From Balaenoptera acutorostrata (taxonomy: Eukaryota; Chordata; Mammalia; Artiodactyla; Balaenopteridae), in NCBI RefSeq assembly GCF_949987535.1, contig NC_080080.1, positions 61,876,506-61,940,505 on the forward strand: a DNA stretch of 64,000 nucleotides, written 5' to 3'. This document shows positions 12,730 to 25,319 of the stretch, piece by piece. A model generated the notes under the pieces. The model was given only the letters and a program-made list of their open reading frames with translations. It was not told where the DNA came from and did no database searches. Position 1 is the stretch's first letter, and each line of letters opens with the position of its first letter. The position numbers and the translations under genes were made by a program.

Positions 12730-12847
12730 CTGAATACTTCCCGGCCCCCTCGGCTGCGATGGCTGCAGGTGTGTCCTGCTCCGACTTCTCAGAGGTGGCT
12801 GCTGGCAGTAGCAAGCTGTTGGGCATCATTACATCAGGGACAGGCAC
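12730..12847 (-). CDS. ZFHX4: ZFHX4 exon 9 (118 bp)
   Basis: On the minus strand the acceptor TTTTCACAG is followed by GTGCCTGTCCCTGATG, reading VPVPDVMMPNSLLLPAAT, then a Glu/Ser linker and an Ala-rich part ending in KYS. The donor after TATTCAG is GTATGC. Phase is 0 at the start and 1 at the end. The last G joins GT of exon 10 to give Gly (KYS-GESP), as in ZFHX4. The segment has no zinc-finger or homeodomain residues and looks like a flexible linker between the exon 8 fingers and the exon 10 fingers. It was identified by matching the ZFHX4 order on both sides, since it is too short to be noticed as an open frame. Confidence 0.95.
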
Positions 12848-13050
12848 CTGTGAAAACCAAAGGGGCTCATGGCAAAGGTACCCCAGAAATCACAGACTCC
12901 ATCACATCTGCCCTTGGTCAGTAGCATATCCCAGTTATATTTTTCCAACCAAAGCAGGGACATTCTGTGACTCTTACAGGCCAATGCTCTCCCTTCAAAT
13001 TTCGGATCAATGCTGTTGTGATGCAGTATTCTTCTTTTCTTTTTTAAAAA

Positions 13051-13060
13051 ATATGGTTTA
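13051..13060 (+). repeat. Target-site duplication, left copy (SINE)
   Basis: The ten bases ATATGGTTTA precede the SINE head and recur at 13326-13335 after its A-rich tail. This marks the insertion site. Confidence 0.75.
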
Positions 13061-13325
13061 GGGGCTTCCCTGGTGGCGCAGTGGTTGAGAATCTGCCTGC
13101 CAATGCAGGGGTCACGGGTTCGAGCCCTGGTCTGGGAAGATCCCACATGCCGCAGAGCAACTAGGCCCGTGAGCCACAATTACTGAGCCTGCGCTCCGCA
13201 ACAAGAGAGGCCGAGATAGTGAGAGGCCCGCGCACCGCGATGAAGAGTGGCCCCCACTTGCCACAGCTGGAGAAAGCCCTCGCACAGTGATGAAGACCCA
13301 ACACAGCCATAAAAAAAAAATATAT
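13061..13325 (+). mobile_element. CHR-type tRNA-derived SINE
   Basis: The head is GGGGCTTCCCTGGTGGCG, followed by a tRNA-like B box (GGGTTCGAGCCC) near 13117 and a tail ending in AGACCCAACACAGCC before an A/TA-rich end. It is flanked by a ten-base duplication. This is the CHR SINE family of Cetartiodactyla. It lies antisense to ZFHX4 within a 1-kb intron. It contains a few substitutions, so it is not a very recent copy. Confidence 0.9.
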
Positions 13326-13521
13326 ATATGGTTTATAACTAATAAGGACCTACTGTATAGCACAGGGAACTCTACTCAATACTCTGTAATGGCCTATATG
13401 GGAAAAGAATCTAAAAAAGAGTGGATATGTGTATATGTATAACGGATTCACTTTGCTGTACACCTGAAACTAACGCAACATTGTAAATCAACTATACTCC
13501 AACAAAAATTGAAAAAATTTA
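13326..13521 (+). mobile_element. L1 3'-end fragment
   Basis: The sequence 'aaggacctactgtatagcac' and later 'cattgtaaatcaactatact' with an A-rich tail is the characteristic 3' end of a cetartiodactyl L1 subfamily. Two more copies occur in this window (43713-43951 and 45325-45655). It is strongly 5'-truncated and carries no coding sequence. The SINE just upstream shares a duplicated site with its start, so the SINE seems to have inserted at or into this L1 end. Confidence 0.8.
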
Positions 13522-13860
13522 AGAAATATGGTTTGAAAGTTTTTGTAACCAAGAAATGACAGCCAAGAAAATATGAAACTCAAGGTACCCACATGAATCA
13601 TTTGATTAACATTACAGGCATGAGAGGAAGGCTGCGAAATCTGTGTTATTGAATTAGCTGTGCCTTGTATCATATTTGGGGTTGATTCCAAAGCACAAGA
13701 GACAACAAATGGGCCTTTACTTGGGATTCCTACCACACAGTCAGTAAGAGCTTGATGCAACACAGAAGAAATAAATTTCTATCAAACAATAATTGTAGAT
13801 TTTGTGTTGATACCTTTACAGAGATTATGTCACATATGCATCAACATTTGATATCCTTAC

Positions 13861-14061
13861 TGTCATAAGCAGCTTCTCCACACAATCCGGAGACACACTG
13901 TGCAAATGTGTCAGATGCAGCTGGAGGTGCATTTTGTTGCTGAGGACGTCCTGGCAGAGGGGACAGCAGATGACCGGCTGTACTGAGTGCTGTGACAGAA
14001 CGTGCATCTGGATACGACTTTGGTCCCTACTATTGTAGTTACAATAAGGACACTGATAGAA
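13861..14061 (-). CDS. ZFHX4: ZFHX4 exon 8 (201 bp): two C2H2 zinc fingers
   Basis: The acceptor TTTTCCAG is followed by TTCTATCAGTGTCC, and the donor after CTTATGACA is GTAAGG. The exon is 67 whole codons, phase 0 at both ends. It encodes [14 protein letters not shown] with the His pair in MHVLSQH, then [14 protein letters not shown] with its His residues in LHLTHLH, ending EKLLMT. These are two adjacent C2H2 fingers with the ZFHX-type short linker. Being a multiple of three in phase 0, its skipping would remove both fingers without a frameshift. The match to ZFHX4 is essentially complete over the visible residues. Confidence 0.96.
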
Positions 14062-14287
14062 CTGGAAAATATTGAATAAACATGGTCACTATTAGTTAAT
14101 GGATTTTGATGACTTCAGAGCATTAGAAGTCACACCAAGAGTTAATTACCTTGCCAATCATAGTGTCTACATACATTTCAACAGCATGGAATGGTTTGGA
14201 GGCTCTAAAATTATCAAGGGCAATAAAAAAAACAAAAACAAAACAAAACATGTTTACACAGGAAAGGGAAAATGAAAACACATTTAC
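14062..14287 (-). other. ZFHX4 intron 7 (226 bp)
   Basis: This short intron has donor GTAAAT at 14287-14282 and acceptor TTTTCCAG ending at 14062. An A/C-rich plus-strand patch lies near 14225-14250. No other element is seen. Confidence 0.88.
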
Positions 14288-14421
14288 CTGCTCGTGACAG
14301 AATTTATTGTCCTCTGTAGGTTTTGATCTTTTTGTTGCCACATCCTCTTCTTTTGCCAGCAGGAGTGGCTGGGTTCCCCCTGCCACACTGACTTTTAGCT
14401 CCTTTTCTGGTGTGATTATTC
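14288..14421 (-). CDS. ZFHX4: ZFHX4 exon 7 (134 bp): linker
   Basis: The acceptor is TTGGGAATCAG followed by GAATAATCACACC; the donor after GAGCAG is GTAAAT. The first two bases complete a Gly codon begun by the previous exon, then IITPEKELKVSVAGGTQPLL and a Lys/Glu-rich stretch ending KFCHEQ. The end is in phase 0. There is no domain; it is a charged linker just ahead of the exon 8 fingers. Its length is not a multiple of three, so skipping it alone would break the frame. Identity rests on the residue match and on both junction phases. Confidence 0.94.
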
Positions 14422-17400
14422 CTGATTCCCAAAAAAGAATAGGACACCTCAATTTTAAAAGACTAATAATGTCGATATCAGAAAAATTATGTTTTCCAAA
14501 TATCTCTGGCTCTAAATCCACCGAGTCACCAAAGAACCAGAAAAGCACTTTTATACGATGCTAATCTCAAAAGACAAAAATCGCACTTCTTTTTGTCCAC
14601 TAACCAAGTGGACTTTATATATTTTAAAATGTGCTCCTGTCTCATATTTTGATAACCGTAGGTGACCTTGAAAGATTCATCAATAACACGTGCTCTCTGG
14701 TGTCTCAGTACGGCTTTATCACATTAAAGCAAATCTACTCCCATTCGCAAATGCTAACTTAGAAAATAATTATTTTTGCTAACGTTTAATTACCTATCTC
14801 TTCTCTAAAATTCCGGGACACTGAAAACATTTCAAAATTCTGAGAAGAGCTGACTAGCTATAATTCACAAATGAAAACAATGTTTTTACATGGTGAATGT
14901 AGGATTTTAAAATTATACATTACATATCCACTGCTGCTTTTTTTGTGATTTATTATTTGCTTTAGATGTTTCAGCAGTTGGCTGTGCACATAACATTGTA
15001 GTCCAAATCAAGAAGACAATTGTTTTATGAGGTTAATCTGAATATTCGGTGTTAAAAGACGGTTTAAAATTTTGCCCAGATGAGCAACATAATGTATAGA
15101 AGCCTCACACACATCAAAGGAGAGAGTGTGATTCTAATTTCCCAATCTAACAGAAAATTCTTTCCAGCATCAATTTTCCCGATAATCTCCTCTGTGAGGC
15201 TGGATATTACAGTGACATTGGGTAGGCATGTCACATACATCTCACGACAAACACAAAACCTCATTTACCAGCCATTCCAATCTCATCATAGCGCGGCATC
15301 ATCTGACCTTTTTTCTGCTGTTTATTATGAGTATTTCTAATTTTAACTTTCAATTTTCACCATCTTCTAGTCAATTTGCAACTAAATTATTTCCAGGGTG
15401 AGGACACTATCACTGGACAACTGGGTGCAAATACATCTTGAAATGCAATGAAGCTAAACCATTGATTGCTATCAGACCCCGCGTAAATATAGAGTCTAGG
15501 CGTAATCTGATTGTATGCTGTGCATGAAGATTTATCTTGATTTTTTTTCAATCCACATACGGTTCATATAAATGAACAAATTATACCTTATTGCAACATA
15601 ACCCAGTTTTAACTTAAAAATAAGGTCAAGGATGTTTTGGAAACAAAGTAAAAATGAACCAAAAAATACATTATTTTTCTCTCCTGGATGGAGATGCATG
15701 TTTTGTACCATATAAATAATTATAGGAATTCCAAACTCTGAAAGAAATTTAAAAGTAAATCTGACTCTGAGGAGACCAAAATTAAACTAGAATTTAAATG
15801 ACATAATGACAATAATTTTATTCCCTTGGGGTTTGTGGTAGGTACAGAATTAGTGTTACATTTCCAAACCAATTGCACTGCTACTGATTTCTAGATTTAC
15901 AAACACTAGATTTTATTTGAATTGGTATATTTGTCCTATATATACAGATATCTTAGAGAAATTTAGATTCTTTCTAGATATTTGAAAAAATAATTTATCG
16001 TATTTGGATGAACTTAAATCTGAGATAAACAAAAGAATTTTATTACATTGATTAAACAATATCCAAGTATTTGATATCCAAAGATATGTCAAAAACAGGA
16101 ATGTTTATTTCATAATTAATTCTGGTATCAAAAAGATATCTTTCATCTAAAGCAAAATTCTCAAAGCAGAATATATTTTGTGCTATCATTTTTAAAGTGT
16201 TAAAAATAAACACTTAAGAAAACAATATGATATATAAAATTTGCAAATAAAATTTACTGATTCAGGTGTCAGATCAAGTTGTAGAAAATGATTGTCATTT
16301 AAGTCAGCAAATGTCTATCAGCTGCTTTTTTCCTGTGAGACTGGAAGATTTTTCTTCAAAAGTTCCCCAATAGTGAGTAATAATATGCTTCCTTAAGAAA
16401 ATAATACTATGTCATATTCCCCTATCATTCTTTTGTGTACATGAGAGAATCAGACATGACCAAATAATAAATTGGTCCAGTTCCCTATGGTATCAAAGAC
16501 TGTCACACACAAGGTAAAAGAGAATTTCCACAACTCTTGTTGCTTGCAGGCCTTAGGAACATCAAAAACAGAATAAACCTTCCAGAAACTTCTGAATCTA
16601 TTAAATGTATAAGTATGGCCTTATTTTTGTAAGCATATACCTTATGCTTACAAAAACATTGATTTCAAGGTTTGAAACATTTTACTAAGACTTTACACTG
16701 GTGTACATATTTGATATAATTAATCCATATTATTTTTATGTACGTTAATATCATCAAGAATATAATTGCTTTTGAATTTAGGGACATTCATGCTGCATCA
16801 AGAAAAGAGTTAAATTTTAGGGTCACTATTTCATAGCCATTGAAATAACTGTTGGATATAGTATTCCACCCAATATATGTGTCAGCTTCGAGAATTTTTG
16901 GCTAATTAACTTGGTTAATTAAACCATGATCTTGATGTAAGCTAGGAACTTCCTAAAGACCATCTTATTTTAAATTGAGAAGAAGTTATAAATAAAGTCT
17001 AGACCCCCTAACTCTAGCTAGGCACCCCAGAAGTGCATGTCACTGATAAGAAGCAGCAGCAGAGAATGCTAAGATGCAATAACATATGACAAAAACAGAC
17101 TCTTGAAGATAAAACAGGTCACCAGGATTACTTGCAAAAATGAGGGACATTATATTTTACGCATGCATGCCTCTTCTACTCAAAGGGGAACCATCTCAGG
17201 TTTTACGGCCTCCCTGGTAAATTATAGGAAATCAACTCTGGGGTCTTTCTCTGAATTGTTTTATCCTAGAAATATATTAAGTAAAGGCCAATTAATTTTA
17301 GGAAGGTTTTAAGTTTTCTGATTATTCATAGTTTATGTTTACAACTTTACTTGAAATAAACACTGTTTGTTGCCTTAGACAAAATTTTGAAATGAGATCA

Positions 17401-20400
17401 TAATTCATTTTGTGTTATTAAGGCCATCACACTAGCCTCAAAAAAAATGTAATTTTAATGCATATTTAACTAAAACATGAAGCCTAATTACAAATAAGGA
17501 CTGCCAAATAGATGAGCCAATGATTATCTGTCAGTTATGGGATTATTTAACTTGCATGAGATTACTAATATAAAAATGACATAATTCATTTCAATTCAGA
17601 TGCTGCCTACTTAATAAATTTTCAATCCCTAAAATACAGAAGGTTGTAAAATGGTTTATATTATAACAAGTGAGGAAAATCCAATAACACATGTGTACTC
17701 AAAGCAAATCTTGAAAAAAATAACAAAATGCTGAGTTATTATTTATGAATCAATGTATTTGGTAAAGTTTGAATACTATAAAACTTGGATATAACAGAAG
17801 ATGTTATTCAACTCCAAATAAGCCTAAATTATAATTACCGGTACAGTATTTTTTCTAATGAGACTAGAATGAAAGGATAATTTTAATTGCAATAATGAAG
17901 GTTAATTTCCATCTTTCCTCATGTTTACTCCCTTATTAAAAAGTGGTCCCCTTAGCCATGGCAGAGACATATTACATTTTCAATGCAAATATATTAATCT
18001 GGATAAACTCTATATTAATTCTTGTAGTGCACAGAGATATAATTTGGATTATAATTAATCTAAAGTGGCACTAGATTTAAATGACAATATAAATGAGGCA
18101 TTAGGAGGCTTTTCTATTATGAATGAATATTCAACAAATATAACTTGCATATTGCCAAGTCTCATTTTGAAAGCTCTAGTCCTAGAGATTAATGTCAGCA
18201 ACACAGTACAACAGCTTATACAAACACCATCTTCCTAACATGTGTTAATTCCTTCCTGTCGAAAAAAATCTGTGTTAAAGTGGGGTCACACTGTTTTCCC
18301 ATCTAACACATTAAGATAGTGATTAACTTATAAATTTGCCAGTATTTTTGACATTTATAACTGACATCAGGAAGAAAACCAATACATACATAAGTGCCCA
18401 TTCAGTCATCAGAAATACTTACAAGGAAAAAAATCCATGTAATAATTTTTTCAGCTAATCAGATTCAATGTAGAAAGCAGAAAACTTTGTTAAAAGTTCA
18501 TGTTAGTTGTCAATAATAACCGTCTTGGTGTCTGAGAGGTTTCAAGGCTAAATATTTGCCTCTCAGTAATTGCTCTGAGTTGGTATGAAAGCCCATTTTT
18601 ATCCCTACAGATGTAGTTGGGGAGGCGTTTCTACAGGGATAAAGATGTGTTTTAGAAAACTATCATTATCCAATGGTCTGTATCCTCTCACATGCCGAGT
18701 CCTGTCTAGATGGTACAATTAGATGCCCAAGAAAGGACGATAACTCATCAGGCCGTTAGGGCGTGATTGAGCCCATTATTTATGTAGAGCAGTAAACCGG
18801 GCTGGTGGAGATAGAGCCCTTGCATCTGTGGTATGTTCCAAGTAAGACTCTTGCCTCACTGGTGAGACTGGAGCCATTTTCAAGAGATTCCCACAACGCA
18901 TCCTTTACAAGGTATTAGTTACTTAAAGCCAAGCAAAATGTCACATTCCTATGTATTACGTGAACACTCAACGAACACCAATGTCCTGTGTGTTTTACAC
19001 ATTCTTCTGAAGAATGGGGTTGGGTGGGTGTATGGTCTGCAATCTCTTTTGGCATTGCTGTGAGAAAATCACCACTGAAGGCAGCAGAATCCTGCCCTCC
19101 CAGAAGCAGTCCATCAGCTAGCCTTGATGAGGTCCATCCTAGACCTAAACTGACTTCCTTGCTATTGCCAATTCTTTTCAAATGAAGCTTAAATGGCACT
19201 ACCCTTGACCTTAACTGATCACAAGGTACTTCAAATTCCTTGTCAGTGACCTCAGGAACTGTATTAATATACAGCTAGGGCATTTTTTTTTTTTTTACAT
19301 TGCTTTAGGCTCAAAACCAACCTTAGATCTTCTTTGTTTAAATCAAATTAGAATCATATGTTAGCCACTATATCCTAGACGCAAATTTAAATGGCACTCT
19401 TCTCACTGGACTCCAGAGAGAAATTCAGCATTGAACGGTGTGGGATGGGTATCAGGGAGGCCCTTCAAATAATTTTTGAAGGGAATGGAAAACTTAGATA
19501 TGCAAAGACTGAACCACAAATGTGGGATAATTCAGGTTTAAGTAAACTTGCAAGTGAAAATGATATTTTCTGCACAACCCAATGTCTTCACAGTGAAAAC
19601 AAGCTTCTTTAGATGTGGCTGTCATTGGAATTCAAGGAAAAGATAGATGACTACCTGAAACTAATAGGCTTGAACCCGTTTCAGCACTTCTTCTGCTTCA
19701 ATGAGTCCAACATAATAAAACTAGGTATAGCGTGCAGCAAAAGGAGCCAATGTAATATTCATTGGGACCATAGATTTCCATCTCATACATACAAAGCATG
19801 GATGAAGTCATATATTTGCCAAATCAAACACAGAAAAAGCCTTAGGTATCCACACCAGATGCTGGCCTAGGGTTTGTTTGTGCACAAGTAAATGTCATGA
19901 CACGAAGGTTTGTTTTCAAAGACAGTAGCTTTCATTACTGGGATTTGTCTATTCTAGAAGATCAAAATTACCCAGCACCTAATCCCTTCTCAATGATATT
20001 TCCTCTTCTTAGGCTGAATCATCTGTAAACTTTTTCACTGGATTTTGTTTGAAATGCCTCAAATAGATGCCCTTAAAAAGGGCAAATTCCTGAGTGTAAG
20101 TTGTAAAAAAGCAAGGAAAAATAACATTTATTTTTAAGGTTATGTGGTTTGGGGAGGGCGGGCGGCGCATGTGATTGAATGAAAAAGTTCAAGTGATATC
20201 TAATCCTGTGCTTATGAAAAATTAATATGCCATCAGAGGAATCACAAGTATAGCTAAGATTAATGAAAGGCGCTTAAAAAATTACAAGCACACAAACTGA
20301 TTTGATTAAAAAATAATCTCGCTGGTCGTCCTGCAATATTCTTCAACTTATCCACATCTATTCTGTCAGATGGTTATGATTAAAAATAGGTCAATGGGAG

Positions 20401-20575
20401 GCTACTGATAGAAATCACATGCAAAATGCACATGCAATGAATAGTAGTGGGAATGTTCAGACAGTTTAAAATGAATAAAAGCTTTTAATAAGCTTTGGGG
20501 GGGGGCAGTGAAGGAAGAGCAGATTGCAGGGAATGGAGGTGGGGGAAGGAAAGGTGAAAGATTCTAGCATCTTAC
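14422..20575 (-). other. ZFHX4 intron 6 (6.2 kb), AT-rich and repeat-poor
   Basis: The donor GTAAGA is at 20575-20570 and the acceptor AG is at 14423-14422. I recognise no SINE, L1, L2, MIR or microsatellite over the whole 6 kb, only short T and A runs such as that at 19279-19297. Short open frames at 18915-19199 and 19613-19870 match nothing I know and lack splice or codon evidence. Few repeats over this length can indicate regulatory constraint, but that cannot be judged from one sequence. Confidence 0.8.
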
Positions 20576-20692
20576 CAGAGTCTTTATTAGAGTTTTTGCC
20601 TTCATTATTGTCTCTCTCACTTGTGTCTTTCTCATCATCCTCAGCCCCAGCTGTAGGTTTAATAGCTCCTTCTGCCTCCTCACTTTGTTCTT
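20576..20692 (-). CDS. ZFHX4: ZFHX4 exon 6 (117 bp): acidic linker
   Basis: The acceptor TTTCTTAACAG is followed by AAGAACAAAGTGAGG; the donor after GACTCTG is GTAAGA. It encodes (E)EQSEEAEGAIKPTAG, then an Asp/Glu/Lys-rich tract ending NSNKDS(G). It is phase 1 at both ends and exactly 39 codons, so it could be skipped in frame. There is no recognisable domain; the high Glu, Asp and Ser content suggests a disordered acidic linker. Both junctions join in frame to exons 5 and 7 and reproduce the ZFHX4 order (ATSEEQSEE; KDSGIITPE). Confidence 0.94.
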
Positions 20693-23600
20693 CTGTTAAG
20701 AAAGACAGACCAGTCAGTTGGATGGAAAACCCTAGAAAAACACACATGAAAATAAACTATGTGACCATTTAAGAACTTTGTTATTTATGAATCATTTGCA
20801 GACATTCATTCTCAAAAAAGAGCATGAATTTAGTAAAAGCCACTATTAGAACCTGCTGGCTATACCAATGCAGGTTTTGTTTTGTTAGTTTTTAATCTCA
20901 AGCAACTTCTTTTATTATCCATTGAGAAAAGGTGCCTGTACTAAATTAAAAGAAATCTTTTCAAAGAAATACAGTTTAAGATAGAAAAGATTGAAAAATG
21001 GATGTAAGGCAATTTTGTAATTTCAATAGTAGAACCTTCTAAGCTGCATGAACCCACTGCTGCATGGATTTGGATAAATGGCAGAAGGAACCGAATTCTC
21101 AGAAAAATTTCTTAGTTCAATAATGTGATAATGACGGGTTAAATGTAAGACAGGTGTTACTCCTGCCTTTCAGCCCTTAGACCCCAGAGGAATTCTTTGG
21201 AATTTGTCAGAGTAAGATCTCAAAACTTCAGTTACACTGGGATTTTATTTTATTTTTTTTCTATAGGGGGAGCTATACAGGGCGTAGGACAGAAGAAGGT
21301 ATACTTCTATGACAACCGTGTCACCCCACACCTCATTCACGGGTTTCACACCAGCTAGATTACATGGAAATCCTCATAGTAACTCAACCCTATTTAATTA
21401 TTCTGTAAATCTTAGCTATGCCGCTGCTGGTGGATTAATCTGTTTATGCAGTTAGCCTCTATGCTGGGTCTGTGTAGCACTAATCCGTGAAAGGCCCACT
21501 GTTCCCTTTCATCCTGCGATCATTTGTCTCTCACTGTGCTGATGTCACATTTTAATGAATTTTTAGCAATCTGAGTAATGCCAGATAACCAGACTCACAA
21601 CTCCCCACAGCATGGCATGCTGTTTTCATTGCGGCACAAAAAATAAAAATCATATTTCCCTGTTCAGGTAGGAATTACATAAATTAGGAGAAGAAGGTAA
21701 AATGGGATTAGAAACACCAGGCTACTCAATTTCATAAAATCTTTAATGACCATATAAATTAACCCTGGAAAGGCAAAAGGTCATCGACACCCATTTGCAT
21801 ACACTCTTCTATTTGCTTTTGATAAGCAGAGCTTTTATGCAGAGAACATGATACAATTAACCCTTCAAGAACCGTACAAAACGCAGCTCCGGACATTTTA
21901 AGTGTCAAGCATTAACTGAAAATTACACACTGCATAAAATTTTCATTGCAAATGCTGTAGTGATTGAAAGGGGAAATCATGGCCCTCTCCACACCCCATG
22001 TTTTTTTAATAACGTTCTGACAGCAGAATGAAATATCCACTGTCATACGTAGCAGCTGAGCACCAAAAAAAAAAAAAAAGAAAAAATTGCTATTTAGTGC
22101 CTCACTTGCCAGCCATGCTCTACAACCATGAGAGCAGAAAACAACAGAGGGGGGCCAGTTCTGGGCTCAATGGGGGAAACTTCAAAAAAAACTAAGGGGA
22201 AAACAAGGACGCTTAATACATTTGAAACCGGAGTTTGTTTCGACTGTTAAGTCCTCAAAGGCACCATACAAATCTCTTGATTCCATATTTGCACTTTGCC
22301 ACTGCACAAAAGCAGAGGGGAGGTCCTTGGGGAGGGGTGGGTCATCGGAGGGTTTGGGGGCAGCTTCCCTTTCAATACACGTGGAAATTGTACTTGAAGA
22401 AGAAAGAATCAACCCTCCTCCTGGCTGTAGCCTGCTTTCACCTGTCGGTGATAATCACTGATCAAACCCAGGCTCCCTCCTCCCATCAGGGGGCCAGGCT
22501 GGGTGGGGACAGCGGCCTGGCTCAGTCTGGGAGGCTGGGAGGCTGAGATCATGACTAGATCAGGCTGTGTCCCTGCCAAGTCCACACACGTGACGTGACA
22601 TCCAGAGTCAGGCCCGCGACCTACGGACGGCCCGTGGCAGTTACTGCTCAGCTCATCCCGGGGAAGGGATGCGAGACTTCTTGGAGTAGATTTACTGGAC
22701 CTCTCCCCCAGGGCGGGAAAATGAAGCGTCAGAGTGCTACTGAATGTCCTTATCTGGAGGGGACAGAAAACTGTAAGGGCTATCGCAACTCATGTTCATA
22801 AAACATTGTGCGTCAGGAGAAGAAAACGAAGATTATGAAGGTACGAAAAGAAAAACTACAGTATCATCTGCGTCTCATCAGACAGTTTTTGCAGGATCCT
22901 CTTCTTCATTTTTCTGGTATGTGTCTTAAGTGTGAGAGAAATTCCCAGACAAGTTCTTCTATACATCACTGTGGTGTCTGACCTCAGCCTGACCCTGGCA
23001 ACAGTTTGAGAAATCTGAATGCGAACAAAGACTCTGTGTCAGCAGCGGGGAGAGATTGTGGGATAGACTCTCCCCATCAACTTAATCGCAAACAGCAGTT
23101 CTGAGGCCATAACTTTGCCCGGCTCCTCCAAGCCACAGCTCATAACCTCCAGAGGTGGATTTGCTGGCATTCCCTCTGCTTCTGTCACTCCCCACACTTT
23201 TCTTGTTCTTCCTTTGAAGTAGGCAGGCAATTAGCTCTAATGCTCCAGCAATTCAGACCTGTTTTGTGGTTTTGAAGGCGAAAGCTGTTTATTACAGGTA
23301 GGCTCTTTGGAGCCATAGAACTTGGCGAATTTTTAATCACGTAAAAAAAAGAATCAAAGGGTAACTTATGTACACCATAAAGTTTCCTGCAAGTCAGAAG
23401 TAAAAAGTCACTTTCATTCTTAAAGAGAGTTTTTGAAATAAATTTGACATTCATTTTATAAATAGGCTTTAGAGTCAAGAGTATTCACATGGAGAAACCA
23501 CTTTCTCTAGAAAACCTTGTAGGTTGGATTTGGGGTTAAGGGCAAGAGTTGGCTACATTCTATTGAATAATTTTCAAGTACCACATTTCATCAACTGTAA

Positions 23601-24479
23601 AATGCCATAAAACGTAAGATGCTTATGAAAAAAGGAAGAAAATTTTATGAAAGAAGGAAAACAGCGTATGACATTAAATGTATTAAAGGGATGTCTTAGA
23701 ACTGAGGGAAATCACGTAAAATTCCCAAATAAGGATACTAAATTACATAAAATCCCCAAATAAAGATGCTAAAGCAGTTTTCATTTTCATCAATACATTT
23801 CTTCAACATGTTACATGTAATAATAATGAAAGTATTATAGCATTTCATAATATTGTATTCACACTGTCCATATTTCAATTATTCTTTTGCTTCATGGAAA
23901 ATAAAAAATATAGTATTCATATGTTAAACTTTATGATATGAATGTAGTTATGCTTAAATGCACATTAGGGTCCAGTAGAACTTCCCAATTTTCAGATAAA
24001 TGATAAAATGTTTCTATTTTAAAACGTTTCAAAATAATAGGAAGAAGACAAAGTAATACTATAGTCATATATACTATAAAAGTACAGTACAGTCAACTTC
24101 CCCTAGCATTTTTATCATACTAAAATGATGATCTTATAAGTTACACATACACATAAACTATATTTAAAAGAAAAGTTTTTGAATGAGTAGTTTATTTTCC
24201 TTTGAGTAATAAAAAATGATTGGAAAATCACTATCAATTTATTCTACAAAATTATATAATTTCAAAGCAAATCGGCTTCACTGATATGCCTCTGATCTGA
24301 ACACCAGTTTTGCTTGGTTCCCATTGCTTTATTATACTTGGGTTTGGAAACCCTCTGAGTCTTCTAAGGAAAACACCACATACTTTTTAAGCCCGTGTAA
24401 AGAGGAAGCAGAGGTTAGTGACTCAAACATCTGTAGTTTTTTTTATGGAGCATCTATTCTAGATACTTGGCTTACAAGA

Positions 24480-24707
24480 ATTCCTTCCTGGGCCCCTTCA
24501 TTGTCTCCCTGTCCAGTCCCCACTCCCTCCAAATTTATCCTTTATATGATCTACTTAAATTTGACTTCTCTACTTAAAATCTTTCAGTGACTGCCATCAC
24601 ATAAAGAAAAAGCTCAGTCTTCTGTACAGGGCAAGAATAGCCAGCCCTTGTCTACCAGTCCGGTCTCATCTTTCTTCACTTCCTACCTAGCACTTAACTC
24701 TCAGGTA
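24480..24707 (+). repeat. L2 LINE relic, part 1
   Basis: The sequence around 'tttcagtgactgccatcaca' and 'gctcagtcttctgtacaggg' matches the general order of the L2 3' region. The L2-like sequence continues after the MER5A insertion, at about 24891-25010 ('ttcctttaagcctagctc'). It is ancient and diverged, and its ends are approximate. Confidence 0.55.
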
Positions 24708-24890
24708 CAGTGTTCTCAAATTTTACGGCACCAGAATCACCTGGAAGACTTGTTAAACCACAGATTGCTGGACTCTATCCCTAGAACGTCTGACTTGGTA
24801 GGTTTAGAGTAAAGCCTGAGAATTTATATCTCTAAGTTCCCAGGTAATGCTAAAGCTTTTGGTCCAAGGGCCACATTTTGTGCACCACTG
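24708..24890 (+). mobile_element. MER5A-like hAT DNA transposon relic, copy 1
   Basis: It starts at CAGTGTTCTCAAA and ends at CACCACTG, which are inverted terminal repeats of the MER5 type. Inside are 'ccagaatcacctggaagact' and 'taagttcccaggtaatgcta', typical MER5A blocks. It is non-coding and interrupts an older L2 copy. Confidence 0.75.
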
Positions 24891-25014
24891 TTTAGACACA
24901 TGCAATAGTCATTAATGCCCTCTCCCTTCCTATAAGACATACCACTCTGTTTCTTTCTCTTATCTAGAACAACTTTTCTCCACTGTATAATTCCCATCTT
25001 TCCTTTAAGCCTAG

Positions 25015-25140
25015 CTCGGGAAATATCAGTTTCATCATATGTAAAACTGGAGTTAATAATACCCACCTCATGGATTTGTTATAATGTATAAAAATCAGTC
25101 AGCACAGAGCAAAACACACAATAAGTATTAAAAAATGCTA
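25015..25140 (+). repeat. MIR SINE relic
   Basis: The core-like stretch 'atcagtttcatcatatgtaa' followed by 'aatacccacctcatggattt' corresponds to the MIR core and 3' part in forward orientation. It is diverged, and its ends are approximate. Confidence 0.6.
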
Positions 25141-25319
25141 ACTATCATTATTAATTGCTTATTTCTCAAAAAAATCTTCCCTAAATATTGAACTAGGAGT
25201 AATGTTTCTGGATAAATTTCTTTTTCTTTTTCTTGTGCACTGGTGTCAAACAACTTACCATAGTATGTGGAAATTATCTGCGTCTTACCTACTTCCTCTA
25301 ATAGGTACACATTTATTGA

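Larger units (their letters stand above)
12848..13860 (-). other. ZFHX4 intron 8 (1.0 kb), mostly retroelement sequence
   Basis: The donor GTAAGG is at 13860-13855 and the acceptor is at 12849-12848. A CHR-type SINE followed directly by an L1 3' end fills about 460 bp. The remaining flanks (12850-13050 and 13522-13854) show no named repeat. Confidence 0.85.

Noticed and set aside
13117..13128. tRNA-like B boxes in the SINEs as possible tRNA genes
   Set aside because: They belong to tRNA-derived SINE heads. No complete cloverleaf or anticodon arm is present.
22182..22412. 76-codon minus-strand open frame in intron 5 as a possible ZFHX4 exon
   Set aside because: It does not match ZFHX4, and exons 5 and 6 already join in phase with the known residue order, leaving no place for it.
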